Part shown: positions 51,301 through 59,453 of the stretch, in pieces | How positions within the stretch are numbered: position 1 is the stretch's first letter | Layout of the letters: every line of letters begins with the position of its first letter | Source of the DNA: Shewanella khirikhana | Lineage (GTDB): Bacteria > Pseudomonadota > Gammaproteobacteria > Enterobacterales > Shewanellaceae | Assembly: GCF_003957745.1 (NCBI RefSeq) | Contig: NZ_CP020373.1 | Coordinates: forward strand, 3,085,501-3,149,500 | DNA length: 64,000 nt | Reading direction: 5' to 3' | Translations under genes and position numbers: made by a program | The notes under the pieces: model-generated | Seen by the model: only the letters and a program-made list of their open reading frames with translations | Told to the model about the DNA's origin: nothing | The model's database searches: none

Positions 51301-51872
51301 CTGATTTGAGCTACAATAGAGATAAATTTATCATGTGCTGCACCCAAGTCTTGACATTTTATGTTGATGATCCGTTCGAAAAGTTGCTTCCAACGCTTTT
51401 TCATAATTGTTCACTTCAAGACAGATTAATTTTTGCAGTTCAGCTAAAACGTATTCTCATGAGGGCAAATAAACAAACCAAGCTGGAGCTTTGGGAGCGC
51501 TGGATTCAACGCTATTGGCAACAGAGACTTCAAGGAGTACCCGTAAAACTTGATGAAAATGAAGTACAGAGCATGCTTGAGTGCTTGCCCCATTTGGATG
51601 AAAAATACTCCGAGGCAGTGACTATGGCAATTAGCTTTCCAAAAATTTCTATTGTGCGAACTGATCTGCTTTTTGAATTAACTAGGAGTGAACTGGTAAC
51701 TCAGTTTCCCTATGAAACAACTAAACTTTTAATTTACCTTGCAAATTGTAAATTAAAATTTTTTCAAAGTGATCTAGCAAAAGTAGCGGCTCGCATACAG
51801 GTGCCTACGGAACTTCAACATCAACTAGATGAAGAATTCGCACACGTAGGTATTCAGAGAAATGTAGATTGA
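48366..51872 (+). CDS. Large SIR2-domain protein, probable NADase defence effector
   Basis: The 1168-residue protein has an N-terminal SIR2 domain. The NAD-binding motif VIFAGAGVS is at residues 25-33, TTNFD at 112-116 (Asn114, Asp116) and the catalytic His152 in HVHGAL. LFIGYSHEDAVMNYL follows near 195. The remaining 850 residues look alpha-helical, Trp-rich and repeat-like, with no other motif I can name; a DUF4020-like C-terminus is possible. Such proteins act as NAD-depleting abortive-infection effectors. The TTG start has AGGAGA at 48355-48360; the next ATG would cut the NAD-binding loop. Its AT-rich codons mark it as acquired. Confidence 0.85.
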   Translation: MLTLRLGSIDFPHCILDALRDDNLVIFAGAGVSMGAPSNLSDFWTLASDIAQGTGLKAYEPLDRFLGQLHHREVDVHERAAALLSPAGSSPNELHRNLLQLFRTVGRVRLVTTNFDLHFETAAKDLFDSVPDVYRAPALPLGYDFSGIVHVHGALPRSQDLVLTDADFGRAYLTEGWARRFLVDVFRKYTVLFIGYSHEDAVMNYLARALPANNFAGRFALTDDDGRWDLLGITPIRFKKGVGKESFKELYDGVRQLAERTRRGALDWQSRLADLGSRLPPTDEEAISEVEQALSEIHTTRFLLNFARGSEWLIWLNDRNKLAGLFSSNPLSDHDLLLAHWIADHYAIEHAQVVFDILAFHELKLNPDVWWLIGRVVGLNNQPIDVLVLKRWVSLLLTNASVNSNHDIFWWLANCCADYDCTELVLMLFMKMCEHRLDIKKGFSWPNEQGDILPRLDAEWQSLTEHWPLNEVWTKHLKPNLHVIVTPLLKSITQRFEEMHAYIVIWGSASKDYDSISYGRSAIEGHEQDQFPEVIDVLIDAVRDALEWLAENSSTLCNIWIEKLVISDVPINRRLAIHAMSVAPDRTPDECLCWLQEKINLHGLSEHHEMFRLASLKYPKATEFARGNFIESILTGNCSISDEELSPRAHYNWFSWLSEASPDCQLVKTALAQVQAQYTEWLPSDHPDFTHYMSSSSFIVSESPWSVDQLLNMSPDEQLEELISFTGDSFYGEGRNGLLSDCREACKQDPKWAFKLAQALTNRKLWASDLWSALIRGMKESELTVGDWRDLLTLVAKPELHSGHARDISRLLATLVVNQGKPFSLELLDQANLIAESLWFSLEVDPEWEEIHDWCSYSANFPAGVIVDFWIHGLSLYLRDKSGSDRVLPDSYRHWFTYVVQDPTSNGGIGRCVLASQISFLFRLDEDWTRNYVIPLFSDSNSASFSSAWDGFLLFGQLNPELVDALLPTFLEAIQRLNSDLSYNRDKFIMCCTQVLTFYVDDPFEKLLPTLFHNCSLQDRLIFAVQLKRILMRANKQTKLELWERWIQRYWQQRLQGVPVKLDENEVQSMLECLPHLDEKYSEAVTMAISFPKISIVRTDLLFELTRSELVTQFPYETTKLLIYLANCKLKFFQSDLAKVAARIQVPTELQHQLDEEFAHVGIQRNVD

Positions 51873-52556
51873 CCTCCATTTTTTATGTCACCCGCAAGAG
51901 TGATTTTTACGTATACAGATACGGTTTTTTGCTCTGGAAGAAAGTACAGGCATAACACTTTGCTCGCAGCGAGTACCTGTTTTACCTCCGCGTGGCGGCC
52001 ATAGGCCTGATGCCTTGCTTCCTGCAAGGCACCCTTTGGGCCAGCTATCGCTGTTAATAACTGTTCCTGACAGTTATTTGCGGGAAACGCTAGTGAGATG
52101 AAATTGTTCATCTCACTGTCGGACGACACGCTTATTCCCCATCGAAGCCGCTTTGGCTGTTGGGCTGAAGGAAACGGGCAAGCCGAGATAGGGCGAGTGT
52201 CGCGAAGCGACAAGCTCACGAGCGCGAGGCAGGACAGCCGAGCTGGGAGTGAAGCACAGGGATGTGCTTCGTCGAGGCAGTGACCGTCGAGCTTGGAGCG
52301 AGTCGGTCACGGTGCTCGTTTTCAGCCCATAAAGCCAAGGTGCTCGGCTTCGTCAGGGGCGGCACGGGAGATCCAAGAGGGGATTGCTGTAGATCCCCTC
52401 TTGGTCGGGTGTGGGGTGAAGCCCCACGACTTTGGTTGCTCAAAAAGCAACAGAGATTAAAACTTTGCGACGTTAGGCATCAATCAGCATTTAGCCGCTA
52501 ATTCAGGCATTCGGCATCGGAGCATTCCGCAACAATGCAGCCCACCTGATGCTCAA
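51873..52556. other. Gene-free region between the SIR2 gene and cysC
   Basis: These 684 bases contain the third copy of the dispersed repeat (about 52140-52470) and preceding sequence with short inverted repeats such as GAGATGAA..TTCATCTC near 52094. An open frame at 51854-52219 (minus) runs through repeat sequence and overlaps the SIR2 stop; I do not accept it as a gene. A GTTAGGC word near 52470 resembles an integron core but has no attC fold. Confidence 0.55.
52140..52470 (-). repeat. Dispersed repeat, copy 3, with the same 12-bp palindrome
   Basis: The palindrome at 52373-52404 (arms CCAAGAGGGGAT and ATCCCCTCTTGG) and about 54 bases around it match copy 1 inverted, with one mismatch seen. 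Outer parts (CCCCACGACTTTGG and CTGACGAAGCC, each on one strand) align with gaps. Unlike the core, the middle section differs in length (about 220 against 150 bases), so the copies are old outside the palindrome. Confidence 0.75.
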
Positions 52557-53153
52557 TCAGGCCGAAATATACCCACCACTAATCAAATAATCCACCAGCT
52601 TCGCCACCTGCGAATCCAGATCCCCCTCACTGGTGTCAATCACCAGCTCCGCACTCACAGGCGCCTCGTAAGGCGAGGAAATACCGGTAAAATCTTTAAT
52701 CTCACCAGCCCTGGCCTTCTGGTAAAGGCCCTTGGGGTCCCGGGACTCACACACAGTAAGCGGTGTGGCTACGTGCACCTCGATAAACTCGCCCTCGCCC
52801 ACCAGAGAGCGCACCAGATCCCGCTCGGCGCGCTGGGGCGAGACAAAGGCGGAAAGTACCAGCAGCCCAGCATCCAGCATCAACTTGGCCACCTCGCCCA
52901 CCCGGCGGATGTTCTCCCGTCTGTCTTCAAGGCTAAAGCCTAAGTCTTTACACAGGCCGTGGCGCACATTGTCGCCATCCAGCAGGTACGAGTGCAGGCC
53001 GCGGCGATATAGCTCGGCTTCCAGGGCGCCAGCGAGGGTGCTCTTACCGGCACCGGAGAGGCCGGTGAACCAGAGGATGGCACCGCGATGCCCCTTTTGC
53101 TCGGCGCGCTCGCTGTGGGTAATGGCGTGTTGATGCCAGACGATATTGCTCAT
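52557..53153 (-). CDS. cysC: Adenylylsulfate kinase
   Basis: CysC phosphorylates APS to PAPS. From ATG 53153, with GAGGAAAG upstream, the protein is 198 residues (E. coli 201). Walker A is WFTGLSGAGKSTLAGALE near residue 29. The APS-binding DGDNVRHGLCKDLGFS is near 63, and the lid segment SAFVSPQRAERDLVRSL near 101. A longer frame to 53231 has no support. It is the last gene of the cobA-cysDN-SLC13-cysC run. Confidence 0.97.
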   Translation of the reverse strand: MSNIVWHQHAITHSERAEQKGHRGAILWFTGLSGAGKSTLAGALEAELYRRGLHSYLLDGDNVRHGLCKDLGFSLEDRRENIRRVGEVAKLMLDAGLLVLSAFVSPQRAERDLVRSLVGEGEFIEVHVATPLTVCESRDPKGLYQKARAGEIKDFTGISSPYEAPVSAELVIDTSEGDLDSQVAKLVDYLISGGYISA

Positions 53154-53169
53154 AGTCTTTCCTCGGCCG

Positions 53170-54921
53170 TTACAGGCTCTTAAACGGGAACAGCAGGGGG
53201 ATAAGCGCCAGCACGGCACCTGTGTAGGCAATAGCCATCGGGATCCCCACCCCTACATATTGTTTCAGTCGGTAGTTGCCCACGGTGAATACCAGCAAAT
53301 TGGTCTGGTAACCCCAGGGGCTGATAAAGCTGGCGCTGGCACCAAAAAGTACCGCCATGATAAAGGGCATAGGATCGATGCCAAGCCCCTGAGACAAACT
53401 GATGGCAATGGGGCACACCAGCGCGGCGGCGGCATTGTTGGACATCAGCTCAGTCAGCAGCAAGGTCAGCAGGTAAATCCCTGCCATCACAAAAAACAGG
53501 TGCACGCCGGTAAAGCCCTGGGTCAGGGTTTCGGCCAGCAAGCCGGAGATGCCACTGTTGGTCATCGCCTGAGACAGCGACAGGGCGCCGCCTACAATCA
53601 GCACTATGTCGATGGGGAAGCGGCGCTTTAGCTCAGACAGGGTGACGACCTGAGTCAGCAGCAGGCCTGCCACAAACAGGGTAAGGCCCTTAAGCAGTGG
53701 CAGCACATTAAACATGGCAAGGCCAATCACAGCGGCAAAGCTTGCCAGCACCCAGGCGCTGCGGCCGGGGGACAAGCGGGTGGAGGAATCCACGCCATTG
53801 ACCAGCAAAAATTCTTTATCGAGCCGCTGGGATGGGTCGCCAAATTGCTTGCCGGGTACCAGCAGCAGCGCATCGCCGGCCTGCAGTTCGATGGTCCCCA
53901 GACCACCGCGCAGCCGCTCATGGCCACGACGCACCGCCACCACCACGGCATCGAAACGCTCACGGAACTGGGCATCTTTCAGGCTCACGCCATTGAGGCT
54001 GGAGGAGTGGCTGATAATGGCTTCAGCAAGGCTCTGACCATTCATGGTGTGGTGACCATAGAGGCTCAGCCCCTCGATTTCCTGCAGTACCGCCACCGAT
54101 TCCATATCACCGGCAAACAGCAGTACATCGCCCTGCTGCAATACTTCTTCGGGAGTGACTGGAATGATAGTGGTCTTTTCACCATCGATAACACGCTGAA
54201 TTTCGGCCAGATACAGCTTTCGCAGATGACGAAGGCCGGCATCACTCACGGTTTTGCCAATCAGAATCGAGCCTGCGGCGATGCGCGCCTCGAGGAAGTA
54301 GGGCAGATCCTGCTCGTCTTCGGCTTTTTCGGTAATCGGCAGCTTATCGGCAATCAGCCACAGCACCAGCATGCCAGCCAGCACAACCCCAAGGGCAACC
54401 CCGGTGGTGGTGAAAAACTGCAGCAGTGGCAGCCCGGCACGGTCCAAAAAGCTGTTGATGACCAAATTAGTGGAGGTGCCAATCAGGGTAAGAGTACCGC
54501 CGAAGGTGGCGGCAAAGGCCATGGGCAGCATCAGCTTGGACGGCGCATAGCGCTGGTTACGCTTGATGGCGCCAATCAGGCTCGCCACCACGGCGGTATT
54601 GGCGGTAAATGACGACAACACAGAGGTGGAAAACCACAGCTTGGTCAGCACAGAACGGAAACCACCACGGCTTAACTGCACCCCAACCCAACTGATAAGG
54701 CGGGTCTTTTCCAGCGCCACCGAGGCCAGCAGCAACAGCACCAGCGTCAGCAGTGATGAATCGGTAAAAGCAGCCGACAACTCATTCAAACTCAATGAGT
54801 TGGCAACATAAGATAAGAGCGCGACTGCGGCAAACACCCAGGACGCCGGCACCCGGGTACAGGTAAGCGTGCCAACCAGGGTCAGCACCATACCTATTAC
54901 CCAATATTGCTCCAGCGTCAT
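53170..54921 (-). CDS. SLC13-family sodium/sulfate-type carrier with TrkA-C domains
   Basis: The 583-residue membrane protein has two SLC13/DASS halves of membrane helices. The first contains FTANTAVVASLIGAIK and GTSTNLVINSF near 105-155, the second NNAAAALVCPIAISL and GYQTNLLVF near 500-555. Between them lie two TrkA-C domains (about 205-290 and 300-375). Its position between cysN and cysC makes sulfate the best guess for substrate, replacing the usual cysTWA permease. That is an inference from context and family. Confidence 0.9.
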   Translation of the reverse strand: MTLEQYWVIGMVLTLVGTLTCTRVPASWVFAAVALLSYVANSLSLNELSAAFTDSSLLTLVLLLLASVALEKTRLISWVGVQLSRGGFRSVLTKLWFSTSVLSSFTANTAVVASLIGAIKRNQRYAPSKLMLPMAFAATFGGTLTLIGTSTNLVINSFLDRAGLPLLQFFTTTGVALGVVLAGMLVLWLIADKLPITEKAEDEQDLPYFLEARIAAGSILIGKTVSDAGLRHLRKLYLAEIQRVIDGEKTTIIPVTPEEVLQQGDVLLFAGDMESVAVLQEIEGLSLYGHHTMNGQSLAEAIISHSSSLNGVSLKDAQFRERFDAVVVAVRRGHERLRGGLGTIELQAGDALLLVPGKQFGDPSQRLDKEFLLVNGVDSSTRLSPGRSAWVLASFAAVIGLAMFNVLPLLKGLTLFVAGLLLTQVVTLSELKRRFPIDIVLIVGGALSLSQAMTNSGISGLLAETLTQGFTGVHLFFVMAGIYLLTLLLTELMSNNAAAALVCPIAISLSQGLGIDPMPFIMAVLFGASASFISPWGYQTNLLVFTVGNYRLKQYVGVGIPMAIAYTGAVLALIPLLFPFKSL

Positions 54922-54998
54922 AGCCTATTCCTTATTCGCGGGGAAAAACGGGCCCTGAGGCCCGCTGTGTATCTGCTTGATTCAGCAATGTTTGGCAA

Positions 54999-56408
54999 TT
55001 AGCGCTTGCTGATATCGAGCGCCTGCCAGTGCGGGAAGTGCTTGCGGATAAGCGCATTCAGTTCCAGCTCAAACTCACTGAAATCAGTGGCTTTCAGTTC
55101 AGCCTCGAGGGCACTCTCCACCAGACCTGCACCCACGGTGATGTTGCTGATGCGGTCGATAAAGATAAAACCACCTGTGTCGCGGTTATCCTGATAAGGG
55201 TCGAACACCACGGCCTCATCCAGCTCCACTTCCACCAGCGCAATGCCGTTCAGTGGCAGCTCGTTGGCCTTGTCTTCCGCCAGGGTGTTCACATCTATGC
55301 TGTGAATGATGTGGCGCACTGTGCCAGGCACCTTGCGGGTACCCAGTTTGATGTTGTATTGCTTGCCAAGGGTCAGCGGTTGCTCATGCATCCACACCAC
55401 TTTGGCGAGCAAACGGTTGGAGACTGTAACGTCGCTGTTTGCAGGCACAATCACATCGCCGCGGCTGATATCAATTTCATCCTGCAGCGTCAGGGTTACT
55501 GCCTGACCGGCAAAGGCTTCTTCGAGGTCACCGTCGAAGGTGACAATGCTTTTCACGGTTGATGCTTTGCCGGACGGCAGCGCCTTAACCGAATCGCCTA
55601 CTTTAAAGCTGCCGCTGGCGATGGTGCCGGCAAAACCACGGAAATCCAGGTTCGGGCGGCTTACGTACTGCACCGGCAGACGGGCTTCGAATTCACGGTT
55701 GGCGCCGGTTACCGGGGCACTTTCGAGAATAGACAGCAGAGTCTCGCCGCTGTACCAGGGGCTTTGCTCGGAGCGGCTGACCACGTTGTCGCCCTTGAGG
55801 GCCGACAGGGGCACAAACTTGATGTCGGGCACCCGCAGCTGCTCGGCAAAGGCCAGGTACTCACGTTTGATTTCTTCAAAGCGCGCTTCATCGAAGCCCA
55901 GCAGATCCATCTTGTTCACCGCCACCACGAACTGCTTGATACCCAGCAGCGAGCAGATAAAGCTGTGACGACGGGTCTGGGTTTGCACGCCGTAGCGGGC
56001 ATCCACCAGGATGATGGCCAGATCACAGTTGGACGCGCCTGTGGCCATGTTGCGGGTGTACTGCTCGTGGCCCGGGGTGTCGGCGATGATGAACTTGCGC
56101 TTCTCGGTAGAGAAATAGCGGTAGGCCACATCGATGGTGATGCCCTGCTCACGCTCGGCCTGCAGGCCGTCTACCAGCAGTGCCAAATCGATGGCTTCGC
56201 CTGTGGTGCCGTGCACCTTGGAGTCTTTCGACAGGGCGGCGAGCTGATCTTCATAGATCTGGGCGCTGTCGTGCAGCAGTCGACCAATCAGGGTCGATTT
56301 ACCGTCGTCCACAGATCCACAGGTCAGAAACTTGAGCAGCGACTTATGCTGTTGTCTTTCCAGGTACTGCTCGATACCCAGATCTTTAACTTGCTGTGCA
56401 ATAGACAT
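54999..56408 (-). CDS. cysN: Sulfate adenylyltransferase, large GTPase subunit
   Basis: CysN uses GTP hydrolysis to drive formation of APS with CysD. The 469-residue protein has the translation-factor G domain: GSVDDGKSTLIGRLL near residue 32, DTPGHEQYTRNMATGAS near 110 and VNKMDL near 163. Two beta-barrel domains follow. The ATG overlaps the cysD stop by one base (TGATG), so the subunits are translated together. Confidence 0.98.
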   Translation of the reverse strand: MSIAQQVKDLGIEQYLERQQHKSLLKFLTCGSVDDGKSTLIGRLLHDSAQIYEDQLAALSKDSKVHGTTGEAIDLALLVDGLQAEREQGITIDVAYRYFSTEKRKFIIADTPGHEQYTRNMATGASNCDLAIILVDARYGVQTQTRRHSFICSLLGIKQFVVAVNKMDLLGFDEARFEEIKREYLAFAEQLRVPDIKFVPLSALKGDNVVSRSEQSPWYSGETLLSILESAPVTGANREFEARLPVQYVSRPNLDFRGFAGTIASGSFKVGDSVKALPSGKASTVKSIVTFDGDLEEAFAGQAVTLTLQDEIDISRGDVIVPANSDVTVSNRLLAKVVWMHEQPLTLGKQYNIKLGTRKVPGTVRHIIHSIDVNTLAEDKANELPLNGIALVEVELDEAVVFDPYQDNRDTGGFIFIDRISNITVGAGLVESALEAELKATDFSEFELELNALIRKHFPHWQALDISKR

Positions 56409-57316
56409 CAGAAATACCCCTCGCGCTTTTTCTTTTCCATGGAACCCGATGAATCGTGGTCAATCACCCTGCCCTGACGCTCACTGGAGCGGGACAGCAG
56501 CATCTCTTCGATGATGCCGGTCAGACTGGTGGCGCTGGATTCGATGGCGCCGGTCAGCGGGTAGCAACCCAGGGTGCGGAAGCGCACCAGCTTTTGCTCG
56601 GGCACTTCGCCTTCTTTCAGTGGCATACGGTCGTCATCGACCATGATCAGGGTGCCGTCGCGCTCAACCACGGGGCGGTGATCGGCAAAGTACAGCGGCA
56701 CTATGTCGATGTTTTCCTGATAGATGTATTGCCAGATATCCAGTTCGGTCCAGTTGGACAGTGGGAACACACGGATGCTCTCGCCCTTGTTCACCTGGCC
56801 GTTATAGGTGTGCCACAGCTCGGGGCGCTGGTTTTTCGGATCCCAGCGGTGCTTGCTGTCGCGGAAGGAATACACGCGCTCCTTGGCGCGGGACTTCTCT
56901 TCATCACGGCGGGCGCCGCCAAAGGCCGCGTCGAAACCGTATTTGTTCAGTGCCTGCTTCAGGCCCTCGGTCTTCATCACGTCAGTGTGCTTGGATGAAC
57001 CAAAAGTAAAGGGGTTCATGCCCATGGCAAGGCCTTCGGGGTTCTTGTGCACAATCAGATCGAAACCGTACTTCACCGCCGCTTCGTCGCGGAATTTGAT
57101 CATCTCGCGGAATTTCCAGTCGGTATCCACGTGCAGCAGCGGGAACGGAATTTTGCCCGGATAAAAGGCCTTACGCGCCAGGTGCAGCAGCACAGACGAG
57201 TCCTTGCCGATGGAATACAGCATCACGGGGTTATCAAATTCTGCCGCGACTTCACGGAAGATCTGGATGCTTTCCGCTTCCAGTTGCTCAAGGTGACTTA
57301 ACACAGGCCCTGACAT
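56408..57316 (-). CDS. cysD: Sulfate adenylyltransferase, small subunit
   Basis: CysD is the catalytic ATP sulfurylase subunit of the PP-loop type. From ATG 57316, with GGAGA upstream, the protein is 302 residues, exactly the usual size. It begins MSGPVLSHLEQLEAESIQIFREV; the PP-loop YSIGKDSSVLLHLA lies near residue 34 and GARRDEEKSRAKER near 135. A frame extension to 57352 is not supported. cobA ends 43 bases upstream in the same direction. Confidence 0.98.
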   Translation of the reverse strand: MSGPVLSHLEQLEAESIQIFREVAAEFDNPVMLYSIGKDSSVLLHLARKAFYPGKIPFPLLHVDTDWKFREMIKFRDEAAVKYGFDLIVHKNPEGLAMGMNPFTFGSSKHTDVMKTEGLKQALNKYGFDAAFGGARRDEEKSRAKERVYSFRDSKHRWDPKNQRPELWHTYNGQVNKGESIRVFPLSNWTELDIWQYIYQENIDIVPLYFADHRPVVERDGTLIMVDDDRMPLKEGEVPEQKLVRFRTLGCYPLTGAIESSATSLTGIIEEMLLSRSSERQGRVIDHDSSGSMEKKKREGYF

Positions 57317-57359
57317 CTTGTTTCTCCGAGTGTTTAAGGGGTTGGCTGCCAAGGCAGCA

Positions 57360-58169
57360 TCAATTCGTAATCTGTTTGGCCACAGGGCGGCTCACGGCGG
57401 CTGGCTCGAACCAGTTAAGGCTGTCAGCCAGGCTGACCACTTCGCCCACAATCATCAGTGCCGGCATCACCACCCGCTCATCTTTGGCGAGGGTTTCAAG
57501 CTCGCCCAGGGTGCCAATCACCCGCTGCTGATGGGCAGTGGTGGCACGGGAGACGATGGCAACCGGGGTGTCGGCGCTGCGGCCATGTTTGGTCAGCTCA
57601 CGCTGGATAAGTCCAGCATTGAGAATGCCCATGTACACCACCAGGGTATTGGCCGGATTGGCGTAGCCCTGCCAGTCCATGGGACGGCTTTCGAGCTGGC
57701 AATGGCCGGTAATAAAGGTCACGCCCTGGGCAAAATCCCTGTGGGTGAGCGGGATACCCGCATAGGCAGAAGTACCGCTGGCAGCCGTGATACCGGGTAC
57801 CACTTCAAACTGCACTCCGGCTTCCACCAGGGTTTGCAGCTCTTCGCCGCCACGGCCGAAGATAAAGGGGTCGCCGCCCTTGAGACGCACCACGTTTTTA
57901 CGGGTGTAAGCCTTGGTCACCAGCAGTTGATTGATTTCTTCCTGGCGGGCACTGTGGGCACCGGCGCGTTTGCCTACGGCAATCTTTTCAGCGTGTTTGG
58001 GAATAAGCGCGAGGATGTCGTCGCTCACCAGGGCGTCGTACAATACCGCATCGGCGTTTGCCAGCACACGGGCGGCCTTGAGGGTGAGCAGATCCACGTC
58101 TCCGGGACCGGCCCCAACCAACCACACCTTGCCGATAGACCCTTGGCCCTGCAGCGTTACCACATCCAT
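57360..58169 (-). CDS. cobA: Uroporphyrinogen-III C-methyltransferase
   Basis: CobA methylates uroporphyrinogen III to precorrin-2, the precursor of siroheme. The protein has 269 residues from ATG 58169, with GGGGG upstream (a TTG at 58199 is less likely). SAM-binding motifs VWLVGAGPGDVDLLTLKA near residue 14 and VRLKGGDPFIFGRGGEE near 88 are intact, as is PGITAASGTSAYAGIPLTHR near 118. The dehydrogenase/chelatase half found in CysG is absent. Heading a cysDN operon, it likely serves the siroheme demand of CysI. Confidence 0.96.
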   Translation of the reverse strand: MDVVTLQGQGSIGKVWLVGAGPGDVDLLTLKAARVLANADAVLYDALVSDDILALIPKHAEKIAVGKRAGAHSARQEEINQLLVTKAYTRKNVVRLKGGDPFIFGRGGEELQTLVEAGVQFEVVPGITAASGTSAYAGIPLTHRDFAQGVTFITGHCQLESRPMDWQGYANPANTLVVYMGILNAGLIQRELTKHGRSADTPVAIVSRATTAHQQRVIGTLGELETLAKDERVVMPALMIVGEVVSLADSLNWFEPAAVSRPVAKQITN

Positions 58170-58400
58170 ACACACCCCCAATATCTCAATTGGAAGCAAA
58201 TATAGCCGTCCTTATATTCCTTAAAAAATAGTAAATAATTAGTTTTTATAACCAGAAAGAATATAAGACCCGAACCCGCGGCCATCCGGGCGTCCTGAAA
58301 TGACAAAAATGACGAACTTTTGCACAAACCAAGTAAATACAAAGCCTTAAGTATTAGCTTGCACGTTAACAGCGTCACAGTGCTCAACTAAGTTATGGCG
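58170..58400 (-). promoter_or_regulatory. Upstream region of the cobA-cysDN operon
   Basis: The AT-rich tract at about 58200-58260 reads, on the minus strand, TAATTATTTACTATTTTTTA, resembling the AT-rich stretch upstream of cysJ. Such tracts fit CysB-controlled promoters but carry no strict consensus. No gene is present here. Confidence 0.35.
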
Positions 58401-58554
58401 AAATGTTCTATATTGCGCTGCAAAAGCGGACAGGGATCCCGCAGATGGCCCGTCTTTTCTGGTAAAAGCCCCGTCACGCAGGTAATCTGCTCAGCAAAAG
58501 GTGCCAAGGAAGCTGCGACTATCTTTTCGCAATTTCCCCAATGTTCATGGAAAG

Positions 58555-59442
58555 ATGATGAAAAACGCCAGCAAAATACTGATCCCCCTGCTGTTCTGCT
58601 CACCCTTTGCCTTTGCCGGAGAAGATAGCCTGGTGGATGAGCGGGTCAAAGACGAGCTTGCCACTTCAGAACATCCGTTCGTTATCACCCCCCACAAGGT
58701 GAACTACATATTGCCGGTGACCTACAACAGCTCGCCCAATATGGCGCCCTTTGAAAAAGAGGCCGCAGAACATCCGTTCACCCTGGACGAGATGGAAGCC
58801 AAGTTTCAGATAAGCTTTAAGTTTCCCCTCTGGTATAACGTGTTTGGTGACAACGGCCACCTGTTTTTTGCCTACACCAACCAGTCCTACTGGCAGGTGT
58901 ATAACAAGGACATCTCCTCCCCCTTCCGGGAAACCAACCACGAACCCGAGCTGTTTATGTTGTTCAACAACGACTGGGAAGTGTTTGGCATGACCAACTC
59001 CTTCTGGGGTTTTGGCGCTGTGCACCAGTCCAACGGCAAGTCAGGCGATTTGTCCCGCAGCTGGAACCGCCTCTACGGCACCATGGTGTTTGATCGTGGC
59101 CCGCTGGCCATAGGTGCCAAGGTGTGGTGGCGACTGCCGGAAGATGCCAAAGAATACGAAGGCGACCCACGTGGTGATGACAACCCGGATATCGATGATT
59201 ACATGGGTAATTTCGAGCTGCAGGCGGTGTATGGTCTGGATGAACATCGCTTCACCATGCTGCTGAGAAACAATCTCGACAGCCCCAACCGCGGCGCCTT
59301 TGAGTTCACCTGGAGTTACCCCATCATCGGCAATTTGCGACTTTATACCCAATACTTTAATGGCTATGGCGAAAGCCTTATCGACTACAACGCCCATACA
59401 CAACGTATAGGTATAGGTTTCTCAATCAACGACATCCTGTAA
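58555..59442 (+). CDS. pldA: Outer-membrane phospholipase A
   Basis: PldA hydrolyses phospholipids that reach the outer leaflet of the outer membrane. The 295-residue precursor has a signal peptide ending in AFAG. The catalytic triad is in HQSNGKSGDLSRSWNRLY near residues 157-174: the His, the Ser two residues before Asp-Leu, and the Asn. Amphipathic strands to the end (GIGFSINDIL) fit the 12-stranded barrel. Two adjacent ATGs (58555, 58558) are possible starts; the in-frame GTG at 58501 precedes the signal and is unlikely. Confidence 0.95.
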   Translation: MMKNASKILIPLLFCSPFAFAGEDSLVDERVKDELATSEHPFVITPHKVNYILPVTYNSSPNMAPFEKEAAEHPFTLDEMEAKFQISFKFPLWYNVFGDNGHLFFAYTNQSYWQVYNKDISSPFRETNHEPELFMLFNNDWEVFGMTNSFWGFGAVHQSNGKSGDLSRSWNRLYGTMVFDRGPLAIGAKVWWRLPEDAKEYEGDPRGDDNPDIDDYMGNFELQAVYGLDEHRFTMLLRNNLDSPNRGAFEFTWSYPIIGNLRLYTQYFNGYGESLIDYNAHTQRIGIGFSINDIL

Positions 59443-59453
59443 CGCGGGCCCAG

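Noticed and set aside
51854..52219. 121-codon open frame on the minus strand after the SIR2 gene
   Set aside because: It overlaps the SIR2 stop and repeat-like sequence and has no supported start; related fragments look non-coding.
52460..52480. GTTAGGC word resembling an integron core site
   Set aside because: No attC-like paired arms are found to its left, in contrast to 7959-8060; probably chance within the dispersed repeat.
57318..58205. 295-codon open frame on the plus strand
   Set aside because: Antisense of cobA, which is unambiguous.
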